Shown: positions 18,829 through 30,214, counted from the first letter of the stretch. The stretch is DNA of 64,000 nt from Axinella damicornis (GCA_963931865.1 OZ007510.1:11237698-11301697), one strand, 5' to 3'. The notes: generated by a model from the letters alone, not told the origin. Numbers and translations: made by a program.

Positions 18829-19506
18829 ACCCTTACCTTTGTACATATACTTATACAGTGTTCAGTCTGTACATGCTATCCCGAAAGGGCAATGCACATG
18901 AACCTTGACCTTGACCTTATTCACTGGACTGGACTCTCCCAAAAATCTGTAAAATGCCTTTTTCAGTGTAGGACAGAAGCTAAGCATACTTATTTATTCA
19001 CTAAAGTTGCTTGCATAGCCTGCTTTCGTGTCTTTCCTCGAGTCGGTAGAGGTCAAAGGTCACGTGCAATTTAATGAGCTTCAGCAAAATGCGCTTGTCA
19101 GTCATGGATGATAGAGGAATGTTATTTTCTGTTTTCTATGCTTCAGCAAAAGGCTGGAGTTCGATGTCTGCGGTGAAACCTTTTCATTGAAGCTCATTAA
19201 ATATGCACGTGACCTTTGACCTCTACCGACTCGAGGAAAGACACGAAAGCAGGCTATGCAACTTAATGCAAGCAACTTTAGTGAATAAATAAGTATGCTT
19301 AGCTCCTGTCCTACACTGAAAAAGGCGTTTTGGGTGAGTCCAGTCCAAGACGCCCTGGGCGTGCACGTACGGCATCTTACTTCCGTTCCGTGTTCCGTTC
19401 CGCGTTCCTGCATTCCGGCTTTCACTGGTAATTTTTCTCATGAATGTATTTGAGGTCTAAGTAGCTACCGTTATATACTCATGGGAGTATGAACTCAGCT
19501 ATTTCA

Positions 19507-19579
19507 CATTCCATGCAAACTGCATGGAACCTCCTACAGTGCTTGCGGCTTGCAAACTAGTTCTGCGGCACAGAGCATC
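19507..19579 (+). promoter_or_regulatory. Conserved 5' flank of receptor copy 4
   Basis: Carries the same cattccatgc, gcatggaacctcctacag and aactagttctg blocks as copies 1, 2 and 5, immediately before the ATG. Confidence 0.45.
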
Positions 19580-21799
19580 ATGAAACTTGTAGGTATTTTG
19601 TTAACGTTGTTTCTGGTGATTACTGGGATCTGCAAAGGTCACAGCAATGTGAGTGTTCTCCAGCTGCTGGTTGTTCTGAATGTTCATGGTGGACATGGAG
19701 TTCCAAGATGGGACAGGGGAATTGAGATCCTCCCAGCTGCCCAGCTGGCTGTGGAGACGATCAATGGAGACTTCAGCTTCCTACCTGAGTATCAACTGGA
19801 GCTTGTGCCAGTGGACACAGGGACATGCACCGATGACTTCAACAGTGAGGCTCTCATAAACTTTGTTCATTGGATCACTCAAGAAGAGCAGCACATAGTT
19901 GGAGTTGTAGGTCTGTTTTGTACCAGTGTGACTCAGCTGATATCACCACTAGCTGGACACAGAGGAATTAGTCTTCTTCAGATTGCTGGATCAGCATCAC
20001 CTGTCCTTCGCAACCAGGAGAAGTGTCCATACCTTTGGCACATGACACCCTCATCTACTGCATATGTTGAAGCTGTGTACAGGATGATGGATGAATTTGG
20101 GTGGACGAATATTGCAGTAATTGGCAGTGCAGGTGGTTTATACTTCCACACTGCAATAGCATTCAACCAATATCGTAGTCAAGGTGACAACACCTCTCAA
20201 TCTGTGGATGTATCTTTGCTCATTCTGGATGGGCAGGTTTCATCTGTACTAAAGAGCTTGCAGCAATCAAGGAAGAGGATTGTTTTTGCTTCGGTTGAAG
20301 CTACAGTAGCAGTCGAGATCATCTGCCTGGCTTATCAAGAAGACATGACTTGGCCAAACTATGTCTGGATATTCCCTGACCATTACATCGAAGACCTGCT
20401 GTTTTACGCAAATGATGTGTGTGATGTTGACATTCTGAGGAGTGCACTGGAAAGAGTTTACCTGCTACATTTTCATCTCAGTTCCAGTGATCTCGAAACT
20501 AACGCTACCCTCACATCAAATCCCTATGCAAATGTGATGCGCGATTCAATACAAGCCTTTGCACTTGCCCTAAACTTTACAATGGAACATCTCCAAGCAA
20601 TGAACATGACACTGCAAGACTATCGCTTGGGAAAATCAGACATAACAGATATCATTCAAAATGAAATGATGAATTTGTCATTTACTGGTTTTCTTGGTCA
20701 TGTGGAATTTGACAGCAAACATGAACGGCAGACAATAGTGGACATAATTCAAGTCAGAAATGGAAGTGCAATTGAACTGGGAAGTTATAATCCAGTGACT
20801 ACAGAGATCATTCTTGAAAATGTCAATCATATCAATGATGTGCTAAGCAGCGAAATACCACGGATCTACAAACACTCACCCTTACTAATTATTGTGCTTA
20901 TGCTCACTGTGACAGGGGTGTGCATCACTGTTACAACCATCATACTAGTTCTGTTCATCTACTACCGCAGGGCAGCTGAAATTAAAGCAACTAGTCTAAA
21001 CCTCAGTCTTCTCATGTTCTTGGGATGCTACCTACTCTTTGTCAGCATCCTGTTTCACACGATCTCAGACGTAATTGTAAATCATGGTCCCTTCTTCTGC
21101 AGTTTTGTGGCTTGGTGTGCTGCTTTGGGAATCAATTTTGTATTTGGTGCTTTGCTTGTGAAAATGCTCCGTGTTTACCGTATATTCAGCTACTTTGGGA
21201 GAATGGGAAACCGATGGTCCGATTGGTTTTTGTGCATTGTAGTTTTCTCCATAGTGGGAGCTGAGGCTTTGATATTGCTCGTATGGTCAGTAGTTGATGT
21301 GTTTACTGTCAGAGATGTTGAGACGTTCCAAGCAACAGCCTCACCACCGCACTACGAAGTTGTACAGTTCTGTTACAGTGATTATCTTCAAATTTGGACG
21401 ATTGTAGTTCTTTCAGAGGTGGGAATACTGATATTTGTGGTCGCCTTTCTTGCCTTTAAGACCAGAAAAATACGGAGAAAGCACTTTAAAGACACAAAAA
21501 AGGTTAATATATACCTATTCATGAACATTTTGCTCATTTGTGTTGTTCTACCATTCTGGTGGGTGCTAAGAACTGTTAATGATCCTGCGGCAAGTGTTGT
21601 TGTTCTGTATCTTGGTTATGGTGGAACTGCAACACTCTGCCAACTTTTGCTGTTCGTTCCAAAAGTCTTGCCACCCCTTATGAGGCATATTTTCCACAAG
21701 GTGCCAGAAGAGATGCTCAGAAATCGTGCTATGATTCGCCAAGCAAGCCATTCATCTATCACTTTATCTGCATTTACCCAGTCAACCCAAATTAGTTGA
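19580..21799 (+). CDS. GABA-B-like class C receptor, copy 4
   Basis: Intact single-exon gene, 739 residues from MKLVGI; an upstream ATG at 19550 adds ten residues. The signal peptide is slightly longer than in the other copies (MKLVGILLTLFLVITG). It has the Venus-flytrap domain followed by 7tm_3 with the paired cysteines, FKTRKIRRKHF, NIYLFMNILL, and FVPK. The TM1-TM2 linker (RRAAEIKATSLNLS) differs from copies 1 and 2 and matches broken copy 3. Its tail RNRAMIRQASHSS ends TQSTQIS, and AATAAA overlaps the stop. It is the last rightward copy before the convergent gap. Confidence 0.9.
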   Translation: MKLVGILLTLFLVITGICKGHSNVSVLQLLVVLNVHGGHGVPRWDRGIEILPAAQLAVETINGDFSFLPEYQLELVPVDTGTCTDDFNSEALINFVHWITQEEQHIVGVVGLFCTSVTQLISPLAGHRGISLLQIAGSASPVLRNQEKCPYLWHMTPSSTAYVEAVYRMMDEFGWTNIAVIGSAGGLYFHTAIAFNQYRSQGDNTSQSVDVSLLILDGQVSSVLKSLQQSRKRIVFASVEATVAVEIICLAYQEDMTWPNYVWIFPDHYIEDLLFYANDVCDVDILRSALERVYLLHFHLSSSDLETNATLTSNPYANVMRDSIQAFALALNFTMEHLQAMNMTLQDYRLGKSDITDIIQNEMMNLSFTGFLGHVEFDSKHERQTIVDIIQVRNGSAIELGSYNPVTTEIILENVNHINDVLSSEIPRIYKHSPLLIIVLMLTVTGVCITVTTIILVLFIYYRRAAEIKATSLNLSLLMFLGCYLLFVSILFHTISDVIVNHGPFFCSFVAWCAALGINFVFGALLVKMLRVYRIFSYFGRMGNRWSDWFLCIVVFSIVGAEALILLVWSVVDVFTVRDVETFQATASPPHYEVVQFCYSDYLQIWTIVVLSEVGILIFVVAFLAFKTRKIRRKHFKDTKKVNIYLFMNILLICVVLPFWWVLRTVNDPAASVVVLYLGYGGTATLCQLLLFVPKVLPPLMRHIFHKVPEEMLRNRAMIRQASHSSITLSAFTQSTQIS

Positions 21800-22024
21800 A
21801 TAAATTGCAAGCACATGCACACGTTTAGGTCCAGCAACCGAATGCTAGACTTACTTAAATTTGTTGTAAACCTTACGTTTGTAGGTATTTAACTTTGTAG
21901 TGAGTGGCTTGTAATAGAAGGATTGGTCAGTTCAGTCAGTGAATCTAATTTTGGTGCTGGTAGCTACTGTGAAAACCAATTTCAGGTTCATGCTGAAAGT
22001 TATCTGATTGCCTAAGTGTATGCA

Positions 22025-22311
22025 CACTGCAAAAACTGTGTAGTTGTTTTGATTGCTTGGTGGTTACTACAGTTGCACCATGTTTGAACATGCAGGATTG
22101 TCTGCATTTCAGTAGCATCCTACATAGAGTGGCCATTCCAGTAGTATCCTGCACAAACCTGGTCATGTAGGGTACTACTGGAATGCTCAGTTTATGTAGG
22201 ATGCTATCGTCCTCCACATTCTAATAGTATTGCCTGGATCCTGCATGTCCAAACACGGTGCAGCTATAGTAACCACCAAGCAGTCAAAGTAACTACTTCG
22301 TTTTTGCAGTG
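22025..22311. mobile_element. 287-bp MITE with about 70-bp inverted termini
   Basis: The left end cactgcaaaaac...gcttggtggttacta is mirrored at the right end. Internal inverted pieces include gtagtatcctgca/gtactactggaatg. No coding capacity. Confidence 0.7.
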
Positions 22312-22538
22312 CGTGGATACATGTAGCAGAGGAACTCTGCAGATTTGTTAGGAAATGAGTCGAGGTCCCTATACATATAGCTATAGGATGATCACGTGTA
22401 TAGGTAGTGTAAAGTAGACATCCCAAGTCAATTCATAGGATAACAAAACTTACATTGTTCTTGTTCATTCTTCTGCAATGCTGGGAATGGAATGCAATAC
22501 ATTAAGTATCTGGTATACACAAGGTAGTTGGCTGCAAT

Positions 22539-22780
22539 GTACAGTGCTCCCAGCACACTAATAAGTTGATGCAAATGTACCATAACCTTTTGCGACCAAT
22601 CGGCAAAAATTGGCATTTCCGCAAACCTTGGAGTTCAGTTGATTTTTTTTTTTGAGCGGTCATGTTTAGCTATGTCATATCTCTGGCCCAAATTTAAAAT
22701 TTTGAAATCCAGTCCGAAGGTGTTCTCAGGTGATTTGAGCTAGTTGGAATCTCTAAAATCAATTGCTGGGAGCACTGTAC
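22539..22780. mobile_element. 242-bp MITE with 17-bp inverted termini
   Basis: Bounded by gtacagtgctcccagca and tgctgggagcactgtac. The interior has a T-run but no gene. Confidence 0.65.
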
Positions 22781-22784
22781 ACGT

Positions 22785-24106
22785 TCAATACAGTCACATT
22801 CAGGTGGTGCACGTAGCCTCAATAACTCTTACTGAGCTTTGACGTTCTGATTGTGGAGCTATATAGTGGTTGGCTCAGTGATTGCACTAGATAACTCAGT
22901 AGCTATATCTAGAGCATCACTGTCGGTGGATTATTCGAATGTGATCAACACGGCATCGTACACCTCTACCATTTCCTAACTCAATGTTGTGTATGAGATT
23001 GGACCATAGTATGTGCATGCTTTTGCAATCCTAGCTGCAACTCATGCCATGATTGCCCACAACGCTGACAAGCATCTGCACTCTAATCAGCAGAAATACA
23101 ATCATGTTTATGCAATTCCTTCACGTAAATATTACTACTTGCCCCACAGCTAGCTCTGTAATGCCTTGCATCCCCCTCACCAATTGTAGTATGAATCTCA
23201 TAAACACTCCACTGAATTAGCTACAACAGTGTGACATACACCAACTCTATATGCATGAGTGAGTGCAAGCCGTAAACTACAGCCAACTATACCTAATGAC
23301 CGTCAGACGGCAACATTAATATAACAGCAGCTAGTGTATGTATCTTTCCATATCAGGCACAAGGCCATCTACATCAGCTACATTCAGCACTTGTGTATGA
23401 ATTATTAAAGTTTATGTACACAAAATGCCACCCGATCCTTGGGGTCAATCAATTAACTTCTGGGTTGTTGTAGCATGTTATAACCTTTCAATTCAGTTTG
23501 GGTTTTGAGGTTGGTTATGGATAATCAAGTATGTAAGTAGGCAAGTTTGAAGCTGAAACTAAGGCCTGTTTTTATCACCTGTATATATTTGTAGCTACAT
23601 ACTACATAGATCTTCATGGTAATACACAATGTCGTATCAAAGATGTGTAAACAAGACTAGTGTGCCATTACCCATCCTCCGTCAGTTCCATGCGATGCAT
23701 AAGGGACCAAGGATGGATACATTTCCTCTCGAGAGGTGGAGTGCAAGGGCCATTATCATTACCTCATGTGCAAGAAAATTGTGGATGATGCCCGACCCAT
23801 GAAGTACAGAAGGAAAAAAAATTGAAAGTGATTTAAGACACTCTTGCCAAATTAGACTTTAGTTTCCCATCCACACAGTGACACTTCCTGTAAAATTGCA
23901 TGCGGGTGCATGGGCCATTATCATTATTCATAGTAATAAATTATTATTTGAGGAACTCTACGTATACAACATGATAAGTACTAAGAGACATACCCACGCC
24001 TCAATATTCACATGGAGGATAACCAATGAAACACTAGCTTATTCAACTAAGGTTTGATGCAGTAGACTTGAGTTCATTCTCCAAAAAGAATGTCTGATAT
24101 ACTGGA
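22785..24106. other. Convergent gap between the two receptor blocks
   Basis: Copies 4 and 5 point toward each other across this AT-rich region. I see no ORF, RNA gene or strong repeat here, so it mainly holds the two 3' flanks. Confidence 0.45.
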
Positions 24107-26278
24107 TCATTTTCCTGAGCCTCTCTTCTGATATCTTGAAAGCATATCCCTCATAAGGGGTGGAAAGACTTTTTGAACAAATAGCAAAAGTTGACAGAGG
24201 ATTGCAGGTCCACCATACCCAAAGTACAGGATAGCAATGCTTGCCGCAGGATCATTAACAGATCTCAGCACCCACCAGAGTGGTACAACAACGCAAATGA
24301 GCAAAATGTGCATGAATAGGTATATATTCACCTTTTTTGTGTCTTTAAAATGTTTTCGCCAGATTTTTCTGGTCTTGAAGGCAAGACAAGCTACCACAAA
24401 CATCACTATTCCCACCTCGGCAAAAGATACAGCAAGCCAAATCTGAAGGTTTTCACTGTAGCAGAATTGTACAACTTCATAATACGGTGGTGAGGCTGTT
24501 GCTTGGTAGGTTTCAACATCTCGAACAGTGTACACGTCCACAACTGACCACGCAAGAAATATCATAGCATCAGCTCCAACTATGGAGAAAACTACAACGC
24601 ACAAAACCCAGTCCGACCATCGTGATCCCCCCATCTTCCCAAAGTAGTTGAATATGCGGTACACTCGGAGCATTCTCACAAGCAATGTGCCATAAACAAA
24701 ATTAATTCCCAATCCAGCACACCAAGTAATAGCAGTGCAGAAGAAGGGACCATGGTTAACAATTGCATCAGAAATGGTGTGGAGGAAAGTGGTGACGAAT
24801 AGGAGGTAGCATCCCAAAAACATGAGGAGACTGAGCGGTAAGCTTGTGGCTTTGACTTCAGCTGCTTTGCGGTAGTAGATGAACAATATTAGAACAATAG
24901 TTGTCAGAATGATGCCAGCCCCAGTCACAGTAGACAATAGTACAGTGACTGGCAATGGAGAATGCCTGTAAATTCGAGGTATTTCGTTGCTTAGCATATC
25001 GTGCATAGGATTGCCGTATTTCTCAATAACCATCTCTAGATCTCGTGAAACCGGATCATAACTTCCTACTTGCACGGCACTTCCATTTCTGATTTCAATA
25101 ATATTCACTCTTGTCTGACGTTCTCGATTGCTGTCAAATTCCACACGGCCAAGAAAACCAGTAAATGACAAGCCCATCATTTCATTGTGAATTATATCTG
25201 TAATGCTAGAGTTTCCCAGACGATAGTCTACGAGTGTCGAGTTCATTGCTTGGAGGTGGCCCATTGTGATATTAAGGGCAAGTGCAAAGGCTTGTATTGA
25301 ATCGTGCATCACATTTGCATAGGGATTTGATGTGAGGGTAGCGTTAGTGTCTAGATCACTGGAACTGAGATGAAAATGGAGGAGGTACACTCTTTCCAGT
25401 GCACTCCTCAGTATGTCAACTTCACACACATCATTTGCATAAAACAGCAGGTCTTCGATGTAATGGTCAGGGAATATCCAGACATAGTTTGGCCAAGTCA
25501 TGTCTTCTTGATAAGCGAGGCAGATGATCTCGACTGCTACTGTAGCTTCAACTGAAGCAAAAACAATCCTCTTCCTTGATTGTTGCAAGCTCTTCAGTAC
25601 AGATGAAACCTGCCCATCCAGAATGAGCAAAGATACATCCACAGATTGGGAGGTGTTTCCACCTCGACTACTATATTGGTTGAAGGCTATTGCAGTGTGG
25701 AAGTATAAACCACCTGCACTGCCAATTGCTGCAATATTGGTCCACCCAAATTCATCCATCATCCCGTACACAGCTTCAACATATGCAGTAGATAAGGGTG
25801 TCATGTGCCAAAGGTACGGATATTTCTCCTGGTTGCGAAGGACAGGTGATGCTGATCCAGCAATCTGTAGAAGACTAATTCCTCTGTGTCCAGCTAGTGG
25901 TGATATCAGCTCAGCCACACTGGTACAAAACAGCCCTGCAACTCCAACTATGTGCTGTTCTTCTTGAGTGATCCCATGAATAAAGTTTATAAGGGCCTCA
26001 CTGTTGAAGTCACTGGTGCACGTCCCTGTGTCCACTGGCACAAGCTCCAGGCGATACTCAGGTAGGAAGCTGAGGTCTTCATTGATCCTCTCCACAGCCA
26101 GCTGGGCAGCTGGGAGGATCTCAGTTCCCCTGTCCCATCTTGGAACTCCATGTCCACCTTGAACATTCAGAACAGCCAGCAGCTGGAGAACTTGGGCACT
26201 CGCATTGCTGTGACCTTTGCAGATCCCAGTAATCAGCAGAAACAAGAACACACTCACGAGTTTCACGATGTTCTGCAT
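24107..26278 (-). CDS. GABA-B-like class C receptor, copy 5
   Basis: Intact single-exon gene, 723 residues. The start must be the ATG of MQNIVKLVSV, because the Met that opens the other copies is Val (GTG) here. Signal peptide, flytrap domain (with an extra SAQ before VLQLL, and EMV inserted in the linker as RDLEMVIEKY), and 7tm_3 with the TM3/ECL2 cysteines and FKTRKIWRKHF are present. The TM7 end reads FVQK in place of the family's FVPK, a notable substitution. The tail is short (MLSRYQKRGSGK). It is first of the leftward block and uses the same 5' flank block as copies 1, 2 and 4. Confidence 0.9.
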   Translation of the reverse strand: MQNIVKLVSVFLFLLITGICKGHSNASAQVLQLLAVLNVQGGHGVPRWDRGTEILPAAQLAVERINEDLSFLPEYRLELVPVDTGTCTSDFNSEALINFIHGITQEEQHIVGVAGLFCTSVAELISPLAGHRGISLLQIAGSASPVLRNQEKYPYLWHMTPLSTAYVEAVYGMMDEFGWTNIAAIGSAGGLYFHTAIAFNQYSSRGGNTSQSVDVSLLILDGQVSSVLKSLQQSRKRIVFASVEATVAVEIICLAYQEDMTWPNYVWIFPDHYIEDLLFYANDVCEVDILRSALERVYLLHFHLSSSDLDTNATLTSNPYANVMHDSIQAFALALNITMGHLQAMNSTLVDYRLGNSSITDIIHNEMMGLSFTGFLGRVEFDSNRERQTRVNIIEIRNGSAVQVGSYDPVSRDLEMVIEKYGNPMHDMLSNEIPRIYRHSPLPVTVLLSTVTGAGIILTTIVLILFIYYRKAAEVKATSLPLSLLMFLGCYLLFVTTFLHTISDAIVNHGPFFCTAITWCAGLGINFVYGTLLVRMLRVYRIFNYFGKMGGSRWSDWVLCVVVFSIVGADAMIFLAWSVVDVYTVRDVETYQATASPPYYEVVQFCYSENLQIWLAVSFAEVGIVMFVVACLAFKTRKIWRKHFKDTKKVNIYLFMHILLICVVVPLWWVLRSVNDPAASIAILYFGYGGPAILCQLLLFVQKVFPPLMRDMLSRYQKRGSGK

Positions 26279-26342
26279 AACAAATCAGAACTAGTTTCAA
26301 GCACTGTAGGAGGTTCCGTGCACCTTGCATGGAATGTAACAT

Positions 26343-26710
26343 TAGCTAGCCAAGTTTATTGACGCTCCGTTTAAACGCCCAGCTCAGGTCGCAAGTCTCT
26401 GGAAAATTATAATAAACGCCCAGGCTTATATTACTGAACTCGGACTCTCAAATACTCAGCCTGCACATAAAGGTGAGCAGATGTAGATAAGTACTAATTA
26501 GCGCTAAATGATAGCACAATGTACTACATTCCTCATTGTGTTTACTGTTCACAACTACATAGATTGGTCCAGCAGGTTGTAGGGTGCACGAGATGGGTTA
26601 GGGTATAGGTATCTAAGGGCCAGGGCAGGTGCTGAATGTGCATGCGCATCCATGGCCTGTACTTAAAGTATGTGCTTCCTGCCGGACCAATATCCACGTC
26701 ATACGAGACC
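26343..26710. other. Spacer upstream of receptor copy 5
   Basis: Nothing recognised beyond the receptor 5' flank that ends near 26340. Confidence 0.4.
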
Positions 26711-27562
26711 AAGTTTGGGTTGGACCCCAGCAACTTATAATAATACACGATGTATCACTTAGTAGGTCTTCCCTTCATGCAATAGAATAGGTTTAGGTTA
26801 ATTGACTGGTTTGCAAATTTCTATTTGGCTTTGCTAATGCAGCAGAATCTGAACAATGGTCTCACTCTACTTACCTGTACCTACTACACATGTGTAGCAA
26901 TCAACACTGTGTCAACAGAGGAGCTATGCGTTGACCACATTCAGTATCAAGCAAAACAGTCAATATTAAGCAAAACAGTCTAATTGAGGACATGCAGTCA
27001 CATATATCGATCAAGTGGCATCGAAATTCAAATTCTCATCAAGCGTCAAATTTGAGGATGTGGAAACATCGAACTCTGGTGAAGGATTCTGCAGGCAGTG
27101 GTCCTCAATCCATTTATGGTTTGCTTGATATTGAACATGTCATCCAGCGTTATACTTCTAACCTGTGACTGGACCATGCCAACTACAGCGTTAACTCACT
27201 CCTGGTAGCCAAGTAGGACTACTGCTAACTTTTAACAAATACCATACCTTGTTCAATGCTGTAAAATGCTCAGTAGAGTTGATTTTGCCATACAGTATAC
27301 CTAATGTAATTTTGTCAACCACAAGCCAAAACTTTGTGAGGGACACCGAAAGTTTGGGAGTGACCCCAGCAACTTACAATGATGCGTAATAGCTACAGTC
27401 ATGATGTTGCATTTCACTTAGTAGGTCTTCCCTTCATACAGGTTCAGGTTAATTGGCTTGTTTACAACTTTCTATTTGGCTTTGTTAATGTAGCAGAATC
27501 TGAGGAATGATCTCACTCTGCTTACCTGTACGTGTTACACATGTGTAGCAATCAACACTATA
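26711..27562. repeat. Pair of about 200-bp direct repeats
   Basis: The blocks 26711-26915 and 27352-27562 share text in the same order: gaccccagcaactta, cacttagtaggtcttccctt, tctatttggctttg and cacatgtgtagcaatcaac. The 440 bp between them has no gene. Confidence 0.65.
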
Positions 27563-27595
27563 TAATGTACAGTACATAGCTAGGGGATTTTGGAA

Positions 27596-27852
27596 AGTGA
27601 TATATGTAACACGTGAGAGTGTCATATGTGCACAGTGGTTATAACAATGTTGTGATGTGTATTGATGGGTTGATGTGCAGCAATCCATATAGCTAATAGA
27701 ATGCGTATCTGATTAATTCATATGTGGAATTATGGATAGTGATATATGTAACACACAATGCTGTTGACAGTCTCATATGTGTACAGTGGTTATAACAATT
27801 AATGTTTTTTTTTGATGTGCAACAATCCGAATGTGTATCTGATGAATTCTAC
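27596..27852. repeat. Two-copy tandem repeat of about 130 bp
   Basis: Both units carry gtgatatatgtaacac, tcatatgtg, cagtggttataacaat, and gtgtatctgat in order (27596-27716 and 27736-27852). Confidence 0.6.
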
Positions 27853-28075
27853 CGTGTGTGAGCTACTGTACAATACTATGGTTGCTTCAGTCACAACGAG
27901 ATCAACAGAGTTAAAACAGTAAGTGTGAATGACACAAGGATAGCCATGCCTCAACATTCAGCGGAGGATAGCTAACTAGCGAATGAAACATACTAGGATT
28001 ATAAAGTTATGCAACTAATGTAGGTCGACTGGATGCAGAAGACTCGTTTGTCAAAAGGATGGCTCACATGCTGTA

Positions 28076-30214
28076 TCATTTCCCTCGGATATTGTAACAG
28101 ATATGCCGTTTAAGGGGTGGCAAGACTTTTGGAACAAACAGGAAAATTTGGCAGAGGGTTGCAGTTGCGCCATAGCCAAAATGCAGAACGACGCTCGAAG
28201 CAGGATCATTAGCAGTTCTCAGCACCCACCAGAATGGTATAAAAACACAAATGAGAGCGAAGTTCGTGAGTAGGTATATATTCACCTTTTTTGTGTCTTT
28301 AAAATGGGTTTTCCGGACTTTTCTGGTCTTGAATGCAAGAAAGACCACCGCAAATATCAATATTCCCACTTCTCCAAGAAATACGATTGTCCATATCTCA
28401 ATGTGTTTGCTGTAACAGAATTGCACCACTTCAAAGTGTGGCGGTAAGGCTGTTGCTCGGAATATTTCAACATTTAGGACCGTAAACACGTCAACCACTG
28501 ACCACACAAGCAGTATTAAAACCTGAACTCCCACTATGAGGAAAACTACAATGCATAAAAACCAATCCGACCATCGTTTTCCTCCCATTTTCTGAAAGAA
28601 ACCGAATATGCGGTAAATTCGAAGCATTCTCACAAGTAATGCACCAAAAATGAAATTACTTCCCAATCCCATGCACCAAGCTCTAGCAGTGCAGAAAAAG
28701 GGACCATGGTCGACAATTGCATTAGCAACAGTGAAGAGCAAGCTGCTGGTGAATAGGAGGTAGCACCCCAAAAACATGAGGAGACTGAGCGGTAGGCTTG
28801 TGGCTTTGACTTCAACTGTATTGCGGTAGTAGATAAACAGAAATAGACTAATAGTCGTCAGAATGATGCCAGCCCCAGTCACAATAGACTGTAGAACTGT
28901 CAATGGCAATGGAGACTGTCTGTAAATCCGAGGTATTTCGTTGCTTAGCACATTATCTATAGGATTGTTGTAGTTCTCAAGCGCTAGCACCGTCTCTTGT
29001 GAAACTGGATCATAACTGCCTACTTGCACGGCACTTCCGTTTCTGATTTCAATAATATCCACTCTTGTCTGACGTTCTCGATTGCCATCAAATTCTACAC
29101 GGTCAAGAAAACCAGTAAACGACAAGCCCATCAGTTCACTTTGAATTATATCTGTAAAGTAAGAGTTTCCCAGATGATAGTCTGCGAGTGTCAAGTTCAT
29201 TGCTTGGAGGTGGCCCATTGTAAAGTTTAGGGCAAGTGCAAAGGCTTGTATTGAATCATGCATCACATTTGCATAGGGGTTTGGTATGAGGGTAGCGTTA
29301 GTGTCCAGATCACTGGAATTGAAGTGAACATCTAGGAGGTGCACTCTTTCCAGTGCATTCCTCAGAATCTCAACATCACACACATCATTTGCGTAAAACA
29401 GCAGGTCTTCGATGTCGTGGTCAGGGAATATCCAGACATAGTTTGGCCAAGTCATGTCTTCTTGATAAGCCAGGCAGATGATCTCTACTGCTTCTGTAAC
29501 TTCAACTGAAGCAAAAACAATCCTCTTCCTTGATTGCTGCAAGCTCTTTAGTACAGATGAAACCTGCCCATCCAGAATGAACAAAGATACATCCACAGAT
29601 TGGGAGGTGTTGTCACCTTGACCATGATATTTGTTGAATGCTATTGCAGTGTGGAAGTATAAACCACCTGCACCACCAATTACTGCAATATTGGTCCACC
29701 CAAATTCATCCATCATCCTGTACACAGCTTCAACATATGCAGTTGATGAGGGTGTCATGTGCCAAAGGTATGGATACTTCTCCTGGTTGCGAAGGACAGG
29801 TGATGCTGATCCAGCAATCTGAAGAAGACTAATTCCTCTGTGTCCAGCTAGTGGTGATATCAGCTCAGCCACACTGGTGCAAAACAGCCCTACAACTCCA
29901 ACTATGTGCTGCTCTTCTTGAGTGATCCCATGAATAAAGTTTATGAGAGCCTCACTGTTGAAGTCACTGGTGCATGTCCCTGTGTCCACTGGCACAAGCT
30001 CCAGGCGATACTCAGGTAGGAAGCTGAGGTCTTCATTGATCCTCTCCACAGCCAGCTGGGCAGCTGGGAGGATCTCAGTTCCCCTGTCCCATCTTGGTGC
30101 TCCATGTCCACCTTGAACGTTCAGAACAACCAGCAGCTGGAGAACACTCACATTGCTGTGACCTTTGCAGATCCCAGTAACCAGCAGAAACAAGAACACA
30201 CTCACAAGTTTCAT
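28076..30214 (-). CDS. GABA-B-like class C receptor, copy 6
   Basis: Intact single-exon gene, 712 residues from the conserved MKLVSV start; the frame is open for 27 more residues to an ATG at 30295. Signal peptide, flytrap and 7tm_3 domains are present with FKTRKV and FVPK. It is the most diverged copy in the membrane domain (NTVEVKATS, SSLLFTVANAIVDHG, VLNVEIFRATALPPHF) and the tail is truncated to KRHICYNIRGK. The 5' flank differs from copies 1, 2, 4 and 5 but resembles copy 7 (atgtcatcATGAAACTTG). Confidence 0.9.
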   Translation of the reverse strand: MKLVSVFLFLLVTGICKGHSNVSVLQLLVVLNVQGGHGAPRWDRGTEILPAAQLAVERINEDLSFLPEYRLELVPVDTGTCTSDFNSEALINFIHGITQEEQHIVGVVGLFCTSVAELISPLAGHRGISLLQIAGSASPVLRNQEKYPYLWHMTPSSTAYVEAVYRMMDEFGWTNIAVIGGAGGLYFHTAIAFNKYHGQGDNTSQSVDVSLFILDGQVSSVLKSLQQSRKRIVFASVEVTEAVEIICLAYQEDMTWPNYVWIFPDHDIEDLLFYANDVCDVEILRNALERVHLLDVHFNSSDLDTNATLIPNPYANVMHDSIQAFALALNFTMGHLQAMNLTLADYHLGNSYFTDIIQSELMGLSFTGFLDRVEFDGNRERQTRVDIIEIRNGSAVQVGSYDPVSQETVLALENYNNPIDNVLSNEIPRIYRQSPLPLTVLQSIVTGAGIILTTISLFLFIYYRNTVEVKATSLPLSLLMFLGCYLLFTSSLLFTVANAIVDHGPFFCTARAWCMGLGSNFIFGALLVRMLRIYRIFGFFQKMGGKRWSDWFLCIVVFLIVGVQVLILLVWSVVDVFTVLNVEIFRATALPPHFEVVQFCYSKHIEIWTIVFLGEVGILIFAVVFLAFKTRKVRKTHFKDTKKVNIYLLTNFALICVFIPFWWVLRTANDPASSVVLHFGYGATATLCQIFLFVPKVLPPLKRHICYNIRGK

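Larger units (their letters stand above)
16275..19432. mobile_element. Fold-back DNA element with long inverted arms, split by a LINE
   Basis: The left arm (16275-16384, resumed at 18926-19090) is reverse-complementary to the right arm (about 19180-19432). It starts cctgtgaaagccggaacgca, contains cggaacg repeats, and includes a long stretch around gacctctaccgactcgagg. A roughly 90-bp unpaired centre remains. The left arm is interrupted exactly by the LINE at 16385-18925, while the right arm is continuous (gggcgtcttggactggact), which proves the order of events. Confidence 0.75.
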
